A stretch of DNA of 64,000 nucleotides from Paenalicyclobacillus mengziensis (GCF_017298635.1 NZ_CP071182.1:124001-188000), one strand, 5' to 3'; counted from the first letter of the stretch, positions 43,434 through 53,639 are shown. The notes: generated by a model not told the origin, from the letters alone. Program-made: numbers and translations.

Positions 43434-44021
43434 TTATTCGTCATCATCGTCGGGATTCGCGTCGTCCAACTCATCATCTTCGTCTTCCGTCTCGTCCGCA
43501 AACTCCTCTTCGATGTCTTCCTCGTCTTCCCCGTCGAAATCTTCTTCGGCGTCGTCTACCTCATCGGCGTCGTCACTGTCGTCGAAATCATCATCTTCGG
43601 ACTCCCGGGAATCGAAATCCACGGCCTCCGCGTCGTCGCTGTCATCAAGGTCTTCTTCCGAACTTTCTTCGTCGTAGTCATCGAGCAACTCGTCATCGTC
43701 GCTGAATGCGTCGCCAGTGCTGCGGACAAAGCGCTTGCTCGACTGCGGACGCTCGTTGGCTTTCTCAATCGGGTACCAACGTTTCAGTCCCCACACGTTT
43801 TGGCCAAGGTGGATGAAGCGACCGTCGATGTTGATTTCTGTGTATAAACGAGCGATGACTTCCATCGCTTCGTTCTCCGTCATACCTCGCAGTTTTCGGA
43901 TCTCTTCCATGATTTCACGGAAGTAAATGGGTTCTTTTTTGGCTTTCAACAGTTCGTATGTGAGCTCGACGAGCGGTAACTGCTTAATTTCGTCGTCACT
44001 CTTCGCAAGTGAAACTGTCAT
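43434..44021 (-). CDS. rpoE: RNA polymerase delta subunit
   Basis: Gram-positive-specific RNA polymerase subunit that promotes polymerase recycling. The N-terminal HARE-HTH-like domain (residues 1-90) contains PIYFREIMEEI and GRFIHLGQNVWGLKRWYP. The C-terminal 95 residues are almost entirely Asp and Glu, with a disordered acidic tail as in the family. The ATG has GAGGAGGG upstream. Order rpoE-pyrG-spo0F is as in Bacillus. Confidence 0.96.
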   Translation of the reverse strand: MTVSLAKSDDEIKQLPLVELTYELLKAKKEPIYFREIMEEIRKLRGMTENEAMEVIARLYTEINIDGRFIHLGQNVWGLKRWYPIEKANERPQSSKRFVRSTGDAFSDDDELLDDYDEESSEEDLDDSDDAEAVDFDSRESEDDDFDDSDDADEVDDAEEDFDGEDEEDIEEEFADETEDEDDELDDANPDDDDE

Positions 44022-44255
44022 GGGATTCCCTCCTCAGACCAGGTCCAGTCGTGGCAAATAAGAGGATTATAGCACATGCTCCACAGATTGTGGAAACCGT
44101 TGCAACTGCGGCCAGGCCGCTAGGCTCCGGTCCCAGCGTCAATCTCCGGCCAGGCCGTCAACCTACGGCTAGGCCATCAAGCTGCGGCTAGGCCGTCAAG
44201 AGCGGCCAGCCAAGTGGGAAAGTTTCTCGGCGGGCAAGACAATCCGCCACGCACG

Positions 44256-45230
44256 TCACTCATCCTTGTTCGGCGCATCGGCCATCTCGCTTAACCAGGG
44301 CAAATCCGAGAGCAGTTCATCGAGCGCCTGGTACGGGTCAACAGCTGTCTCTTCTTCCAGCAACCGTCGCCACCTCGGGTCCGAAGCCGCCCGCTTTGTC
44401 ACGTACTCGGACAACGTGCCCTGTAAAAGTTGCAGCGTCTCTACCTTATGCCGCTCTTTCCGACGGGCCTTCCAGTACCCGTGCTCCTCGATGTGCGTGC
44501 GGTGGCGAGACAACGCTTCCCACAGCTCAGCAATGCCCTGGTCATCTGATGCCGTCGTGCGGACAATCGGCGGCTCCCAGTTTTCTCGAAACGATGATTT
44601 GTCCATCAACATCAGCTTGAGTTCCCGGACCAGACTGTCTGCACCAGGAAGGTCACACTTGTTGACAACAAAGATGTCTGCGATTTCCATGATGCCAGCT
44701 TTCGCTGCCTGGACTCCGTCGCCTGATCCCGGTGTGAGCACAAGTGCCACCGTGTCCGAAACCGACATCACGTCGAGTTCAGCCTGACCCACACCAACCG
44801 TCTCGAGCAGCACAACGTCACACCCGTACGCTTCGAATACGTAGAGGATTTCGCGTGACCCCTTGGCGAGCCCGCCGAGCGTCCCCCGGCTTCCCATGCT
44901 GCGGATGTAGACGCCGCTGTCTTCACTGTGGCGCGTCATCCGGACCCTGTCCCCAAGGAGGGCGCCGCCCGTGAATGGGCTCGACGGATCGACGGCTAAC
45001 ACACCGACTTTCAGGTTGAGGCGGCGAAGGTGGTGAATCAAGCCGTCAACAAGGGAACTTTTTCCTGCCCCAGGCGATCCGGTGATGCCAATCAGATGCG
45101 CCCGCCCCGCGTACGGGTATAGCCCCTGCAGGAGCTGGCGCTTTTGTGAATGGTCGTTTTCAATGAGCGTCATCGCCCGTGCGACCGCCCGCAGGTCCCC
45201 CCGCAAGACGCGCGGCACCAGTGGATGCAA
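44256..45230 (-). CDS. meaB: Methylmalonyl-CoA mutase-associated GTPase MeaB
   Basis: G3E-family GTPase that protects and loads B12-dependent acyl-CoA mutases. The P-loop is GSPGAGKS (51-58), with switch regions VDPSSPFTGGALLGDRVRM and ETVGVGQAELDV and the base motif NKCD. The 324 residues are normal. The start is TTG at 45228-45230 with GGAGGT upstream. No mutase gene is present in the window; the gene ends the acyl-CoA oxidation block, so its partner mutase is probably elsewhere. Degenerate CCGTCAA/CGGCTAGG repeats fill part of the gap to rpoE (44095-44200). Confidence 0.93.
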   Translation of the reverse strand: MHPLVPRVLRGDLRAVARAMTLIENDHSQKRQLLQGLYPYAGRAHLIGITGSPGAGKSSLVDGLIHHLRRLNLKVGVLAVDPSSPFTGGALLGDRVRMTRHSEDSGVYIRSMGSRGTLGGLAKGSREILYVFEAYGCDVVLLETVGVGQAELDVMSVSDTVALVLTPGSGDGVQAAKAGIMEIADIFVVNKCDLPGADSLVRELKLMLMDKSSFRENWEPPIVRTTASDDQGIAELWEALSRHRTHIEEHGYWKARRKERHKVETLQLLQGTLSEYVTKRAASDPRWRRLLEEETAVDPYQALDELLSDLPWLSEMADAPNKDE

Positions 45231-45339
45231 ACCACCTTCACCTCCGATTCACGAATCTGGACCATGCGAAAAGCTCGTTGTAGCGGTGAGCGTATTACCG
45301 CTGCTCGTTGTAGCGATGGTCTGATTACCCGTGAGCGTA

Positions 45340-46488
45340 TTACCGCTGGTCATTCAGGATGTGGCGGGCAATGACCATCCGCTGGATCTCGTTGGTACCC
45401 TCGTAAATCTGCGTGATTTTGGCGTCACGCATCATGCGCTCTACAGGGTACTCGCGAATGAATCCATAGCCGCCAAAGACCTGTACTGCCTCCGTTGTCA
45501 CTTCCATTGCCGTGTCAGAGGCAAAGACCTTGCTCATCGCGGAAGCCTGACCGTATGGCAGACCCTCTGATTCGAGCCAGGCAGCCTGATAGGTGAGAAG
45601 CCGGGATGCTTCGATTTTCGTCGCCATGTCCGCAAGTTTAAACTGGATGGCTTGCAGGTCAGCAATTGGTTTCCCGAACTGTACGCGCTGCAAGGCATAG
45701 TCACGCGCTTGTTCGAAGGCACCTTGGGCGATGCCGACCGCCTGGGCAGCGATGCCATTGCGACCGCCATCGAGCGTCATCATCGCGATCTTGAAGCCAA
45801 ACCCTTCTTCGCCGAGCCGGTTCTCCGCCGGAACGATGCAATCCTCAAACACCAACTGGACAGTTGTAGATGCGCGGATACCCATCTTCTTTTCTTTCTT
45901 GCCAATTGAGAAGCCCGGCATCCCTTTCTCGACGATAAATGCCGTCACGCCGCGTGTCTTTTTCTCCGGTTCGGTGAGGGCAAACACCACGTACACATCT
46001 GCAGCACCACCGTTGGTGATGAAGACCTTCGTGCCGTTCAGGACATAGTGGTCATCAACGCGCTTCGCGGTTGTGCGCATGGCACCGGAATCGGATCCCG
46101 AGCCTGGTTCCGTCAGCGCGTACGCCCCGAGCCACTCACCTTCTGCCAGCTTGCGCAGGTACTTTTGTTTTTGCTCCTCCGTACCAAACTTGTAAATGGG
46201 CCACCCCGCAAGGCTTGTGTGTGCCGACAGCACGACGCCCGTCGATGCGCACACCCGGGACAGCTCTTCCACTGCAATGACATAGGCAAGGAAGTCCATT
46301 CCTGCGCCACCGTACTCTTCGGGCCAAGGGATACCGGTTAGTCCAATTTCAGCCATTTTATCGAATAAGGCCCTGTCAAAGTGCTCCGACTCGTCTCGTT
46401 CTGCGGCTCCCGGTGCAACTTCTTTGTTGGCAAAGTCGCGCACGAGGCGGCGTAGTTGTTCGTGTTCTCCATCTAGTGTGAATTTCAT
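45340..46488 (-). CDS. Acyl-CoA dehydrogenase (first copy)
   Basis: FAD enzyme that makes the trans-2-enoyl-CoA. The 382 residues have the FAD signature [15 protein letters not shown], the ETF-facing [14 protein letters not shown] and the catalytic glutamate region [34 protein letters not shown] shared with short-chain dehydrogenases. The start ATG (46486-46488) gives [10 protein letters not shown]; a longer frame lacks family support. It is a paralogue of the next gene, and both may be MmgC/AcdA-like. Chain-length preference is not readable. Confidence 0.92.
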   Translation of the reverse strand: MKFTLDGEHEQLRRLVRDFANKEVAPGAAERDESEHFDRALFDKMAEIGLTGIPWPEEYGGAGMDFLAYVIAVEELSRVCASTGVVLSAHTSLAGWPIYKFGTEEQKQKYLRKLAEGEWLGAYALTEPGSGSDSGAMRTTAKRVDDHYVLNGTKVFITNGGAADVYVVFALTEPEKKTRGVTAFIVEKGMPGFSIGKKEKKMGIRASTTVQLVFEDCIVPAENRLGEEGFGFKIAMMTLDGGRNGIAAQAVGIAQGAFEQARDYALQRVQFGKPIADLQAIQFKLADMATKIEASRLLTYQAAWLESEGLPYGQASAMSKVFASDTAMEVTTEAVQVFGGYGFIREYPVERMMRDAKITQIYEGTNEIQRMVIARHILNDQR

Positions 46489-46559
46489 CGCAGCCCTACA
46501 CTCCGTTTCTTCGCGAATTGTCTTCGTCCATTGCTCGTTCCTTGTCCTCTGCAACCGTT

Positions 46560-46634
46560 TGTGGTCGGGTTTGGTGCGGTCTGGCGCGGTCTGGTGCGGT
46601 TTGGTACGGCCTGGCGCGGTCTGGTGCGGCGAGC
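46560..46634. repeat. 10-bp tandem repeat between the acyl-CoA dehydrogenases
   Basis: About six to seven degenerate copies of GGTCTGGTGC / GGTTTGGTAC lie just upstream of the first dehydrogenase copy. Confidence 0.85.
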
Positions 46635-46644
46635 GAACTCGACG

Positions 46645-47793
46645 CTAAATCGTCGGGCCGTCCAGGTGGCGGGCGATGACAATCCGCTGGATCTGGTTTG
46701 TCCCCTCGTAGATTTGTGTCACCTTCGCGTCACGCATGTACCGCTCGACAGGGTATTCTTTCACATATCCGTAGCCGCCGAACAGCTGAACAGCATCTGT
46801 GGTCACCTGCATCGCGGTGTCCGTCGCAAACACCTTCGCCATTGACGCCTCTCTTGCGCAATCCCGGTCTTCCTCTTTCAGCTGTGCTGCGTGGTAGACG
46901 AGCCAGCGGGCGGCCTCAATTTTTGTGGCCATATCTGCCAGCATAAACTGGACGCCCTGAAACTGAAAGACCTCCTGGCCAAACTGTTTGCGCTGACGGA
47001 CGTAGTTGTTGGCTGCGTCGAACGCAGCCCGGGAAATGCCGAGGGCCTGTGCTGCAATCCCAATGCGCCCGCCGTTTAAGAGACGCATCGCGATGACAAA
47101 GCCTTCGTTTTCCTGACCCAGTCGGTTTTCGACCGGGACCCTCGCGTCGTCAAATAGGAGTTCTGCCGTCGCCGATCCGTTGAGTCCCATCTTCCGCTCC
47201 TTTTTGCCAATGCGAAAGCCCGGGGTATCGCGATTAACCAGGAACGCCGTGACGCCGCGGTTGCCGCGCTTCGGGTCCGTGACTGCAAAGACGCAGTAGA
47301 CATCCGCTTCACCGCCGTTGGTAATAAATATCTTGCTGCCAGTGAGGACATAGTGCTGGCCGTCGCGGACTGCTCTCGTGCGAATGCCACCCGCGTCCGA
47401 ACCCGCCCCAGGCTCCGTCAAGGCAAAGGCACCGATGTACTCACCCGACGTCAATTTCGGCAAATAGTGCTGCTTTTGCGCCTCCGTCCCGAAATAGAGG
47501 ATGGGGAACGAGCCGACAGACGTATGGACAGCCAAGATGACACCGAGTGCGGCGGAAGCATAGGAAATCTCTTCGATGGCCAGCATGTAGCTGAGAAAAT
47601 CTGCGCCGACGCCCCCGTATTCCTCGGGAATCGGCAGACCCATCAGACCGAGCTGACCCATTTTGCGAACGATATCGCGCGGGAAGGTGTCTGTCTCATC
47701 GATGTCTGCCGCGCGCGGTGCAATCTCTTCCTTCGCGAACTTGCGTACGAGTTCCCGCATTTCCCGTTGCTCGGTGGTCAGTTCGAAATTCAT
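46645..47793 (-). CDS. Acyl-CoA dehydrogenase (second copy)
   Basis: FAD-dependent dehydrogenase, 382 residues, similar to the previous gene. It has FALTEPGAGSDAGGI, FITNGGEADVYCVFAV and the C-terminal [32 protein letters not shown] with the catalytic Glu. The ATG at 47791-47793 begins MNFELTTEQREM, the usual N-terminus of butyryl-CoA dehydrogenases. It sits 27 nt after the enoyl-CoA hydratase. Confidence 0.93.
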   Translation of the reverse strand: MNFELTTEQREMRELVRKFAKEEIAPRAADIDETDTFPRDIVRKMGQLGLMGLPIPEEYGGVGADFLSYMLAIEEISYASAALGVILAVHTSVGSFPILYFGTEAQKQHYLPKLTSGEYIGAFALTEPGAGSDAGGIRTRAVRDGQHYVLTGSKIFITNGGEADVYCVFAVTDPKRGNRGVTAFLVNRDTPGFRIGKKERKMGLNGSATAELLFDDARVPVENRLGQENEGFVIAMRLLNGGRIGIAAQALGISRAAFDAANNYVRQRKQFGQEVFQFQGVQFMLADMATKIEAARWLVYHAAQLKEEDRDCAREASMAKVFATDTAMQVTTDAVQLFGGYGYVKEYPVERYMRDAKVTQIYEGTNQIQRIVIARHLDGPTI

Positions 47794-47820
47794 GACTTTA
47801 AGTCCCCTTCAAGATGCGGA

Positions 47821-48666
47821 TTATTTCTGGCTCTCGACGTTCGCGCCAAAGCCTGGTTTGCGGCGCTCAGCGTTCACACCAAAGCTCGGTTTGCGGCGCT
47901 CGACGAACGCGGCCATGCCTTCTTGTTGTTCCTCTGTCGCAAAGCACATCCCAAACCGCGCTGCCTCAAAAGCGAGGCCGGCGTCAAGCGTCAGTTCCGC
48001 GCCTTCGTAGACGGCTCGTTTCACACCCGCCAAAGCTTGCGGGCCGAGCTGCAACAGTCGATTTGCGACCTGAAGCCCGGCTGCACTCAGTTCTTGTGCC
48101 GGAACCACTTGCGTGACCAAACCAATGCGATGGGCTTCATTTGCGTCAATGGAATCCCCAGTCAGCAGCAGGTGAAGAGCGTTCCCCTGTCCGACAATCT
48201 TTGGCAGGCGTTGACTGCCGCCAAACCCTGGGACGACGCCGAGCGTCACCTCTGGCTGACCAAACTTCGTGCCTTCTGCAGCAATGCGCATGTCACACGC
48301 CATCGCCAGTTCCATCCCGCCACCGAGGGCGTATCCGTGAACGAGGGCGATGGTCGGGATGGGCAACCGCTCGAGGCTCGTGAAGACTCGCTGCCCCAAT
48401 TGGGAAAACGATTCGGCAAGCGGTGCACTGAGGTCTTTCATTTGTGCGATGTCGGCGCCTGCGGCAAACGCCCGACCTGCTCCCTGCAAAAGAAGCACGC
48501 GGACGTCGCCATCATTGCGGATGCGCCAAGAAACTTCCCCAATCGCCGCGTCGAGGTCAGTCAACAGTTCTTGACTCAGTGCGTTCAACTGTTTCTCGCG
48601 TTTCAAGGTCAGTGTTGCAATTCGGTCAGCGACCGTTAAATCTACCAGTTCATAGTGGTTTGCCAT
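47821..48666 (-). CDS. Enoyl-CoA hydratase with duplicated C-terminus
   Basis: Crotonase-fold enzyme that hydrates 2-enoyl-CoA. The oxyanion-hole segments are AFAAGADIAQM and YALGGGMELAMAC, and the catalytic glutamates lie in GGGMELAMAC and GQPEVTLGVVPGFGG. The conserved body ends at FVERRKPSF; the block ERRKPSFGVN is then repeated as ERRKPGFGAN, so the gene is about 13 codons longer through an in-frame 39-bp duplication near the stop. The ATG has GGTGGAG upstream. Confidence 0.92.
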   Translation of the reverse strand: MANHYELVDLTVADRIATLTLKREKQLNALSQELLTDLDAAIGEVSWRIRNDGDVRVLLLQGAGRAFAAGADIAQMKDLSAPLAESFSQLGQRVFTSLERLPIPTIALVHGYALGGGMELAMACDMRIAAEGTKFGQPEVTLGVVPGFGGSQRLPKIVGQGNALHLLLTGDSIDANEAHRIGLVTQVVPAQELSAAGLQVANRLLQLGPQALAGVKRAVYEGAELTLDAGLAFEAARFGMCFATEEQQEGMAAFVERRKPSFGVNAERRKPGFGANVESQK

Positions 48667-48767
48667 AGGTCAATCTCCACCTCTAGGTTTACTTAAAGGT
48701 CTAAGGACTCGTAAAAGATTTCAGGTTTGGTTGAGCATCCACTCCACCGAAAAGGTTTCAGGTTTAC

Positions 48768-49625
48768 TTAGTCGTAAACGTAAAAACCGCGGCCGGTTTT
48801 TTTGCCAAGCCAGCCAGCTTTTACGTACTTGCGCAGGAGCGGACATGGACGGTATTTGTCATCACCAAGGCCTTCGTGCAGGACCTCCATGATGGCAAGA
48901 CAGGTGTCGAGTCCGATGAAATCTGCGAGGGTAAGTGGACCCATCGGGTGGTTCATCCCGAGTTTCATCACCTCATCGATGGCTTCAGGTGTGGCGACGC
49001 CCTCATAGACACAGTAGATGGCCTCGTTGATCATAGGCAGCAACACCCGGTTCGACACAAACCCCGGGAAGTCGTTGACGAGCACACCCACTTTGCCCAT
49101 TCGCTCGGCCAAGGTGTGGACGGTCTCATAGACTTCGTCTGATGTGGCGAGGCCACGGATGATTTCAACCAGTTTCATGACTGGAACCGGATTCATAAAG
49201 TGCATGCCGATGACCTGCTCGGGTCGCTTGGTTACCGCACCGAGCTCCGTAATCGGGAGGGATGACGTGTTCGAGGCGAGGATGGCGTGTGGCGGGAGGT
49301 TGGCGTCGAGATCGGCAAAGATCTTGCTCTTAATCGCCATGTTCTCTGTTGCCGCCTCAACCGCCATGTCGCAACCGGCTGCATCGCTGAGTGAAGTAGA
49401 CGTTGTGATGCGCGACAAGATGTCCTCCTTGTCCGCTTCCGAGATGCGACCCTTGCTGACGTTCTTGCTCAAGATCTTGCTGATATTCGACAATCCTCGA
49501 TTTGTGTACTCTTCACTGATGTCGTTTAAGATGACCTTCAAACCTGCTTCCGCCGCAACCTGCGCAATACCGCTGCCCATTTGCCCGGCACCGATAACCA
49601 TGATGGTGTTTACCGTGCTGCCCAC
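48768..49625 (-). CDS. 3-hydroxybutyryl-CoA dehydrogenase
   Basis: NAD-dependent 3-hydroxyacyl-CoA dehydrogenase, 285 residues. The Rossmann motif is [19 protein letters not shown]. The catalytic His-Glu pair lies in [18 protein letters not shown], and the C-terminal domain has [11 protein letters not shown] and [18 protein letters not shown]. The GTG at 49623-49625 has AAGGAG 8 nt upstream; the GTG three codons earlier sits too close to it. It is homologous to Bacillus MmgB and clostridial Hbd. Confidence 0.94.
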   Translation of the reverse strand: MGSTVNTIMVIGAGQMGSGIAQVAAEAGLKVILNDISEEYTNRGLSNISKILSKNVSKGRISEADKEDILSRITTSTSLSDAAGCDMAVEAATENMAIKSKIFADLDANLPPHAILASNTSSLPITELGAVTKRPEQVIGMHFMNPVPVMKLVEIIRGLATSDEVYETVHTLAERMGKVGVLVNDFPGFVSNRVLLPMINEAIYCVYEGVATPEAIDEVMKLGMNHPMGPLTLADFIGLDTCLAIMEVLHEGLGDDKYRPCPLLRKYVKAGWLGKKTGRGFYVYD

Positions 49626-49798
49626 TTTCCTCACTCCTTGATTTCAAGCTGAACTACAATTCATTGTACAGGAATGACACGCCCCTGTGGCCGTATACTG
49701 CTCGTTGTTGATGCAGAAAGTAAAACGCTTTCATGATTCTGACAAACAGGCCTGCTACCGCGGGGCGGTCATAGACTCTGGGCGCCAGGTCCTAGGCG

Positions 49799-49927
49799 CC
49801 GGATGCCGGATGCCGGATGCCGGATGCCGGATGCCGGATGCCGGATGCCGGATGCCGGATGCCGGATGCCAGATGCCAGATGCCAGATGCCAGATGCCAG
49901 ATGCCAGATGCCAGATGCCAGATGCCG
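49799..49927. repeat. 7-bp tandem repeat in two variants
   Basis: Nine or so copies of GATGCCG are followed by about nine copies of GATGCCA, ending at the thiolase stop codon. The change of one base halfway shows two rounds of expansion. Both strands stay open over the array, but no gene is credible. Confidence 0.95.
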
Positions 49928-49935
49928 CGGAGCGG

Positions 49936-51135
49936 TCATGCCCTTGGAACCTCGACCAGAATCGCATCACCTTGTGCAGCACCGCTGCAGATGGCTGCCA
50001 CACCCACTCCGCCGCGGCGACGACGCAACTCGTAAATCAGGGTCATCAAGATGCGAGCGCCGCTAGCACCAATCGGGTGTCCGAGTGCTACAGCTCCACC
50101 GTTTACGTTCACCTTCTCGTAATCGAGCCCAATCATCTTGCCTGAAGTGAGCGTTACTGCCGCGAAGGCCTCGTTGACTTCAAACAGGTCGATGTCTTCA
50201 AGCCGGTAACCCGTCTTCTTGAGGAGCTTTTGAATCGCAAGTGCCGGTGTCGTCGCGATATACGCGGCCTCAGCGCCCACTTCCGCGTAACCTTTGATGT
50301 ATGCCAAAGGCTTGCGATTGGTCTTTTCAGCATACTCGGCCGACATGACAGCGAGCGCACCCGCACCGTCGTTGACCCCAGGTGCATTCCCTGCTGTCAC
50401 GCTGCCGTCTTTCGTGAATACCGGCGACAGGGCGGACAGCTTCTCGAAGGAGGTGTCAGACCGCGGCGACTCGTCAGTGTCGACCACGATGCGCCCCTTT
50501 TTCCTATCGACAATTTCGACTGGCACAATTTCCTCAGCAAAACGCCCGGACTTGATTGCATCGACGGCACGTTGATGAGACCGAAGTGCCCATTCGTCCT
50601 GTGCTTTGCGGTCAATCTCGTATTCGGCGGCAACTCGGCTGCCAAGCACTGCCATGTGCACGTTATGAAAAGCGCACTGAAGGCCGTCGTGAATCATGAG
50701 GTCGATGACAGCTCCGTCCCCCATGCGCAGACCGGTACGAGCCCCCGGGACAGCATAAGGCGCGTTCGACATGCTCTCCATGCCACCGGCTACGGCAACG
50801 TCGATGTCCCCTGCGCGAATCAGGGCGTCAGCGAGCGTGACGGCGCGAAGCCCGGAAGCACAAACCTTGTTCACGGTGACGCTTGGGGTTTCCCAGGGCA
50901 ATCCCGCCAAGCGCGCGGCTTGTCTCGCGGGGATCTGCCCTGATCCTGCCTGCAGCACCATACCCATGATGACCTGCTCAACTTCGTCTGGCGAGAGGCT
51001 GGCACGTTGCATCGCAGTTTGAATGACGATGGCTCCGAGTTCAACTGCTTTCTTCGGGGCCAGGGTGCCCTGGAACTTGCCAAACGGGGTACGGGCGGCG
51101 CTCACAATCACAGACTGTCGTGGATTGCTGGACAT
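49936..51135 (-). CDS. Acetyl-CoA C-acetyltransferase (thiolase), beta-oxidation cluster
   Basis: Thiolase of 399 residues, the last step in acyl-CoA breakdown. The nucleophile is Cys92 (NKVCASGLR), with [10 protein letters not shown] and the second cysteine in [13 protein letters not shown]. In the last motif the common CIGGGQG is altered to CSGAAQG; the cysteine is kept, but glycines near the active site are replaced. The ATG has AGGAGGGG upstream. It lies between fadF and the 3-hydroxyacyl-CoA dehydrogenase. It is only moderately similar to the thiolase at 9236-10423. Confidence 0.94.
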   Translation of the reverse strand: MSSNPRQSVIVSAARTPFGKFQGTLAPKKAVELGAIVIQTAMQRASLSPDEVEQVIMGMVLQAGSGQIPARQAARLAGLPWETPSVTVNKVCASGLRAVTLADALIRAGDIDVAVAGGMESMSNAPYAVPGARTGLRMGDGAVIDLMIHDGLQCAFHNVHMAVLGSRVAAEYEIDRKAQDEWALRSHQRAVDAIKSGRFAEEIVPVEIVDRKKGRIVVDTDESPRSDTSFEKLSALSPVFTKDGSVTAGNAPGVNDGAGALAVMSAEYAEKTNRKPLAYIKGYAEVGAEAAYIATTPALAIQKLLKKTGYRLEDIDLFEVNEAFAAVTLTSGKMIGLDYEKVNVNGGAVALGHPIGASGARILMTLIYELRRRRGGVGVAAICSGAAQGDAILVEVPRA

Positions 51136-51310
51136 TTTTATCCCCTCCTGAATGAGTTTGCCTGACGGTCTCGCGGCAAAGACACCGACACGATGCCGGT
51201 GTCTTTGGTTTTCGGTCTCTGGCTTTTGGTCTCTGGCTTTTGGTCTCTGTCACGTTGGGAGCACACATGACGTGACATCTGCGCGATGTTGAGAGCACGC
51301 ATGACAGAGA

Positions 51311-53332
51311 TTAGTTGACTTCGGCTGTGGTTGCCCCAGTTGTGCTTAATTCGTCTTCCACCGACATCGCCAGCAGTTCAATGACGTCGTACGTGCTCAC
51401 GTCATCCTCTTTGCCGTTTGCTTTGGTACCGTCAATCATCATCGTCATACAGTACGGACACGCAGTCCCGATGATACTGGCACCTGTGTCGATGGCTTGC
51501 TTCGAGCGCATCACGTTAATGCGGGTACCCGTTTCTTCCTTGAACATACCGCCGCCGCCTGCGCCGCAGCACATGCTCTTGTTGCGGCTGCGGTCCATCT
51601 CGACGAGCTTCACGCCCGGTATGGATTCCAGGATGTAACGCGGCGGATCGTACACGTCATTATAACGACCCAGGTAGCAGGAATCGTGGTATGTGATGGT
51701 CTCATTGACAGGGCGCTTCGGTTTCAGCTTGCCTTCCTGGAGCAGCTTCGCTGCAAACTGCGTGCTATGAAAGACTTCCGCTTCGAAACCGAAGTCAGGG
51801 TACTCATTTTTAAAGGTATTAAAGGCGTGCGGATCGGTTGTGATGATCTTCTTGACCCCATACTCTTTAAAGACCTCAATGTTGCGCTCGACGAACTCCT
51901 GATACAAAAACTCGTTGCCAAGTCTGCGTGCGGAGTCCCCGTCACTCTCTTCTTCCTGACCGAGGATGGCGAAGTCGACACCTGCAGCGAGCAGAATCTT
52001 TGCAAAGGCCTGGGCAATTTTCTGGTTGCGCTGGTCAAACGAAGCAGCTGTCCCGACAAAGAACAGATACTCTGCTTTCCCGTCCACTTCGGCCATGGTT
52101 TTGACCGGAAGGTCCTTCGCCCATAGGGCTCTGTCACGACGATTGATGCCCCACTCGTTCGATTGCCGCTCAAGGTTGGAGAACACCTTGGTGACTTCTG
52201 GACTGGTCTTACCTTCTGTCAGGACCAGGTTGCGGCGCATATCGACGATGGCTTGAACGTGTTCGTTTGCGACTGGGCACGCCTCTTCACAAGCTCTGCA
52301 AGTGGTGCAAGCCCAGATTTCGTCTTCCGTAAAGACACCGGCTTCAAACAGGTTTTCACTCGTGTAGTCTTCCGCACCAGCCGCCATCTTCGCGAGCATG
52401 CCAGGGCCAGCGGCGTTGATTTGATCTTTCATCTTCAGAATGATGTACTTCGGCGACAGGACTTTTCCGCTGAGCGTTGCCGGACAAGAAACGTGGCACC
52501 GTCCGCACTCCGTACATGCATATCCGTCCAAGAGCTGCTTCCATGTGAACTGTTCGACGCGTCCGACACCAAACTCCTCGACACTCTCATCCTCAAGGTC
52601 AAGCTTGCGCAGTTTCCCTGGAGAGTCCAGGCGTCGGAAATACCAGTTGAACATGGAGCCAATCATGTGAGAATGCTTCGACCGTGGAATGATGTACAGG
52701 AACGTTGACAGGCACAAGACGTGGATCCAGAAGAAGACCTCGCGGATGACCCACAGCCCCGCGACAGAGGTCCCTGCAAATCCGGACGCGATGGCGCTGA
52801 CAATCGGCGAAGCCCAGCCCGGATGCACGCCTTCGAGCACCATGTCGGCAGCTGTCGTCAAATAATACGTCAAAATAATGGTGGCGATGAGGCCTAGAAT
52901 CGCCCCACCTTCAACCGACTTCGACACGCGCATTGGCTTAAACGCAAACCGCCTGATGACTGCCACGGCGATGGACACCAGCACAAATGCGGAGAACAGT
53001 TCCTGAATGAACAGGTAAGCCGGTGCAGTCGCCCATGGGAGATGCCAGTTGGTGAGGTGGTAAATGAGAAAATCGAGATCGCCAAAGACAAGTACTAAAA
53101 AGCCCCAAAAGATGAAGAAGTGACCCAGTCCGGATGGCTCAGCAAGTACTTTCTTTTGCCCAAGCACATACTGGACAAAGCTCATGAAGCGCTGCCCTTT
53201 TCTATCAAGTCGGCTGTCTTCACGCGACGCCAGCGAGAGATAGCGCACGCGCCGTGCAATCGCGTAGCCGAATGTGTAAAGGGCCCCGCCGAAGACAAGA
53301 ACAAACAGGACAGCTTGGATGATAAACCACAT
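51311..53332 (-). CDS. fadF: Membrane (Fe-S) oxidoreductase, FadF-type
   Basis: Heterodisulfide-reductase-related protein thought to move electrons from acyl-CoA dehydrogenase/ETF to the quinone pool. The first 230 residues are membrane helices of the NarI-like type. Two 4Fe-4S motifs, CTECGRCHVSCP and CTTCRACEEACP, follow. Two cysteine-rich CCG domains include SCYLGRYNDVYDPPR, CCGAGGGGMF and GTACPYCMTMM. The ATG at 53330-53332 has GGAGGGG upstream and gives 673 residues; the longer frame is unlikely. Bacillus ywjF (fadF) sits with acdA next to rpoE, the same setting. A TetR-type operator is just upstream. Confidence 0.92.
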   Translation of the reverse strand: MWFIIQAVLFVLVFGGALYTFGYAIARRVRYLSLASREDSRLDRKGQRFMSFVQYVLGQKKVLAEPSGLGHFFIFWGFLVLVFGDLDFLIYHLTNWHLPWATAPAYLFIQELFSAFVLVSIAVAVIRRFAFKPMRVSKSVEGGAILGLIATIILTYYLTTAADMVLEGVHPGWASPIVSAIASGFAGTSVAGLWVIREVFFWIHVLCLSTFLYIIPRSKHSHMIGSMFNWYFRRLDSPGKLRKLDLEDESVEEFGVGRVEQFTWKQLLDGYACTECGRCHVSCPATLSGKVLSPKYIILKMKDQINAAGPGMLAKMAAGAEDYTSENLFEAGVFTEDEIWACTTCRACEEACPVANEHVQAIVDMRRNLVLTEGKTSPEVTKVFSNLERQSNEWGINRRDRALWAKDLPVKTMAEVDGKAEYLFFVGTAASFDQRNQKIAQAFAKILLAAGVDFAILGQEEESDGDSARRLGNEFLYQEFVERNIEVFKEYGVKKIITTDPHAFNTFKNEYPDFGFEAEVFHSTQFAAKLLQEGKLKPKRPVNETITYHDSCYLGRYNDVYDPPRYILESIPGVKLVEMDRSRNKSMCCGAGGGGMFKEETGTRINVMRSKQAIDTGASIIGTACPYCMTMMIDGTKANGKEDDVSTYDVIELLAMSVEDELSTTGATTAEVN

Positions 53333-53393
53333 ACCGCAATACCCCTCCATGTCCACCGAGATGCTGTGCGGTGCCACAACAGAAATTGATTAT

Positions 53394-53412
53394 CGACCGA
53401 CCAGTCGGTTCC
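53394..53412. promoter_or_regulatory. Candidate TetR-family operator upstream of fadF
   Basis: A palindrome ACCGAC-CA-GTCGGT at 53396-53409 lies about 64 nt upstream of the fadF start. This type of sequence is used by TetR-family regulators of fatty acid degradation in several bacteria. It is the only such site I saw in the window. Confidence 0.55.
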
Positions 53413-53639
53413 AAATAGTGAAAAAAGAATCGTGGGGTGCCAGCCTTTACAACGACCTTCCGATTTTCCCACTTTGTAAACGCACACACCTGACCACAAC
53501 TCTAAGATACCATGAATTAGACAGTTCGGGAAATCAAAACTTCTGGAATCTTGCCTCGGACGAATGCACCTGTCTGATTGTAGGTGGCGAACCCTAAAGC
53601 ATCATCTACACACGGTACGACCCGGTACGACCCGGTACC

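Noticed and set aside
43434..43847. Plus-strand hydrophobic protein opposite rpoE
   Set aside because: It is the antisense translation of the Asp/Glu-rich tail, which yields Val/Ile/Ser-rich frames.
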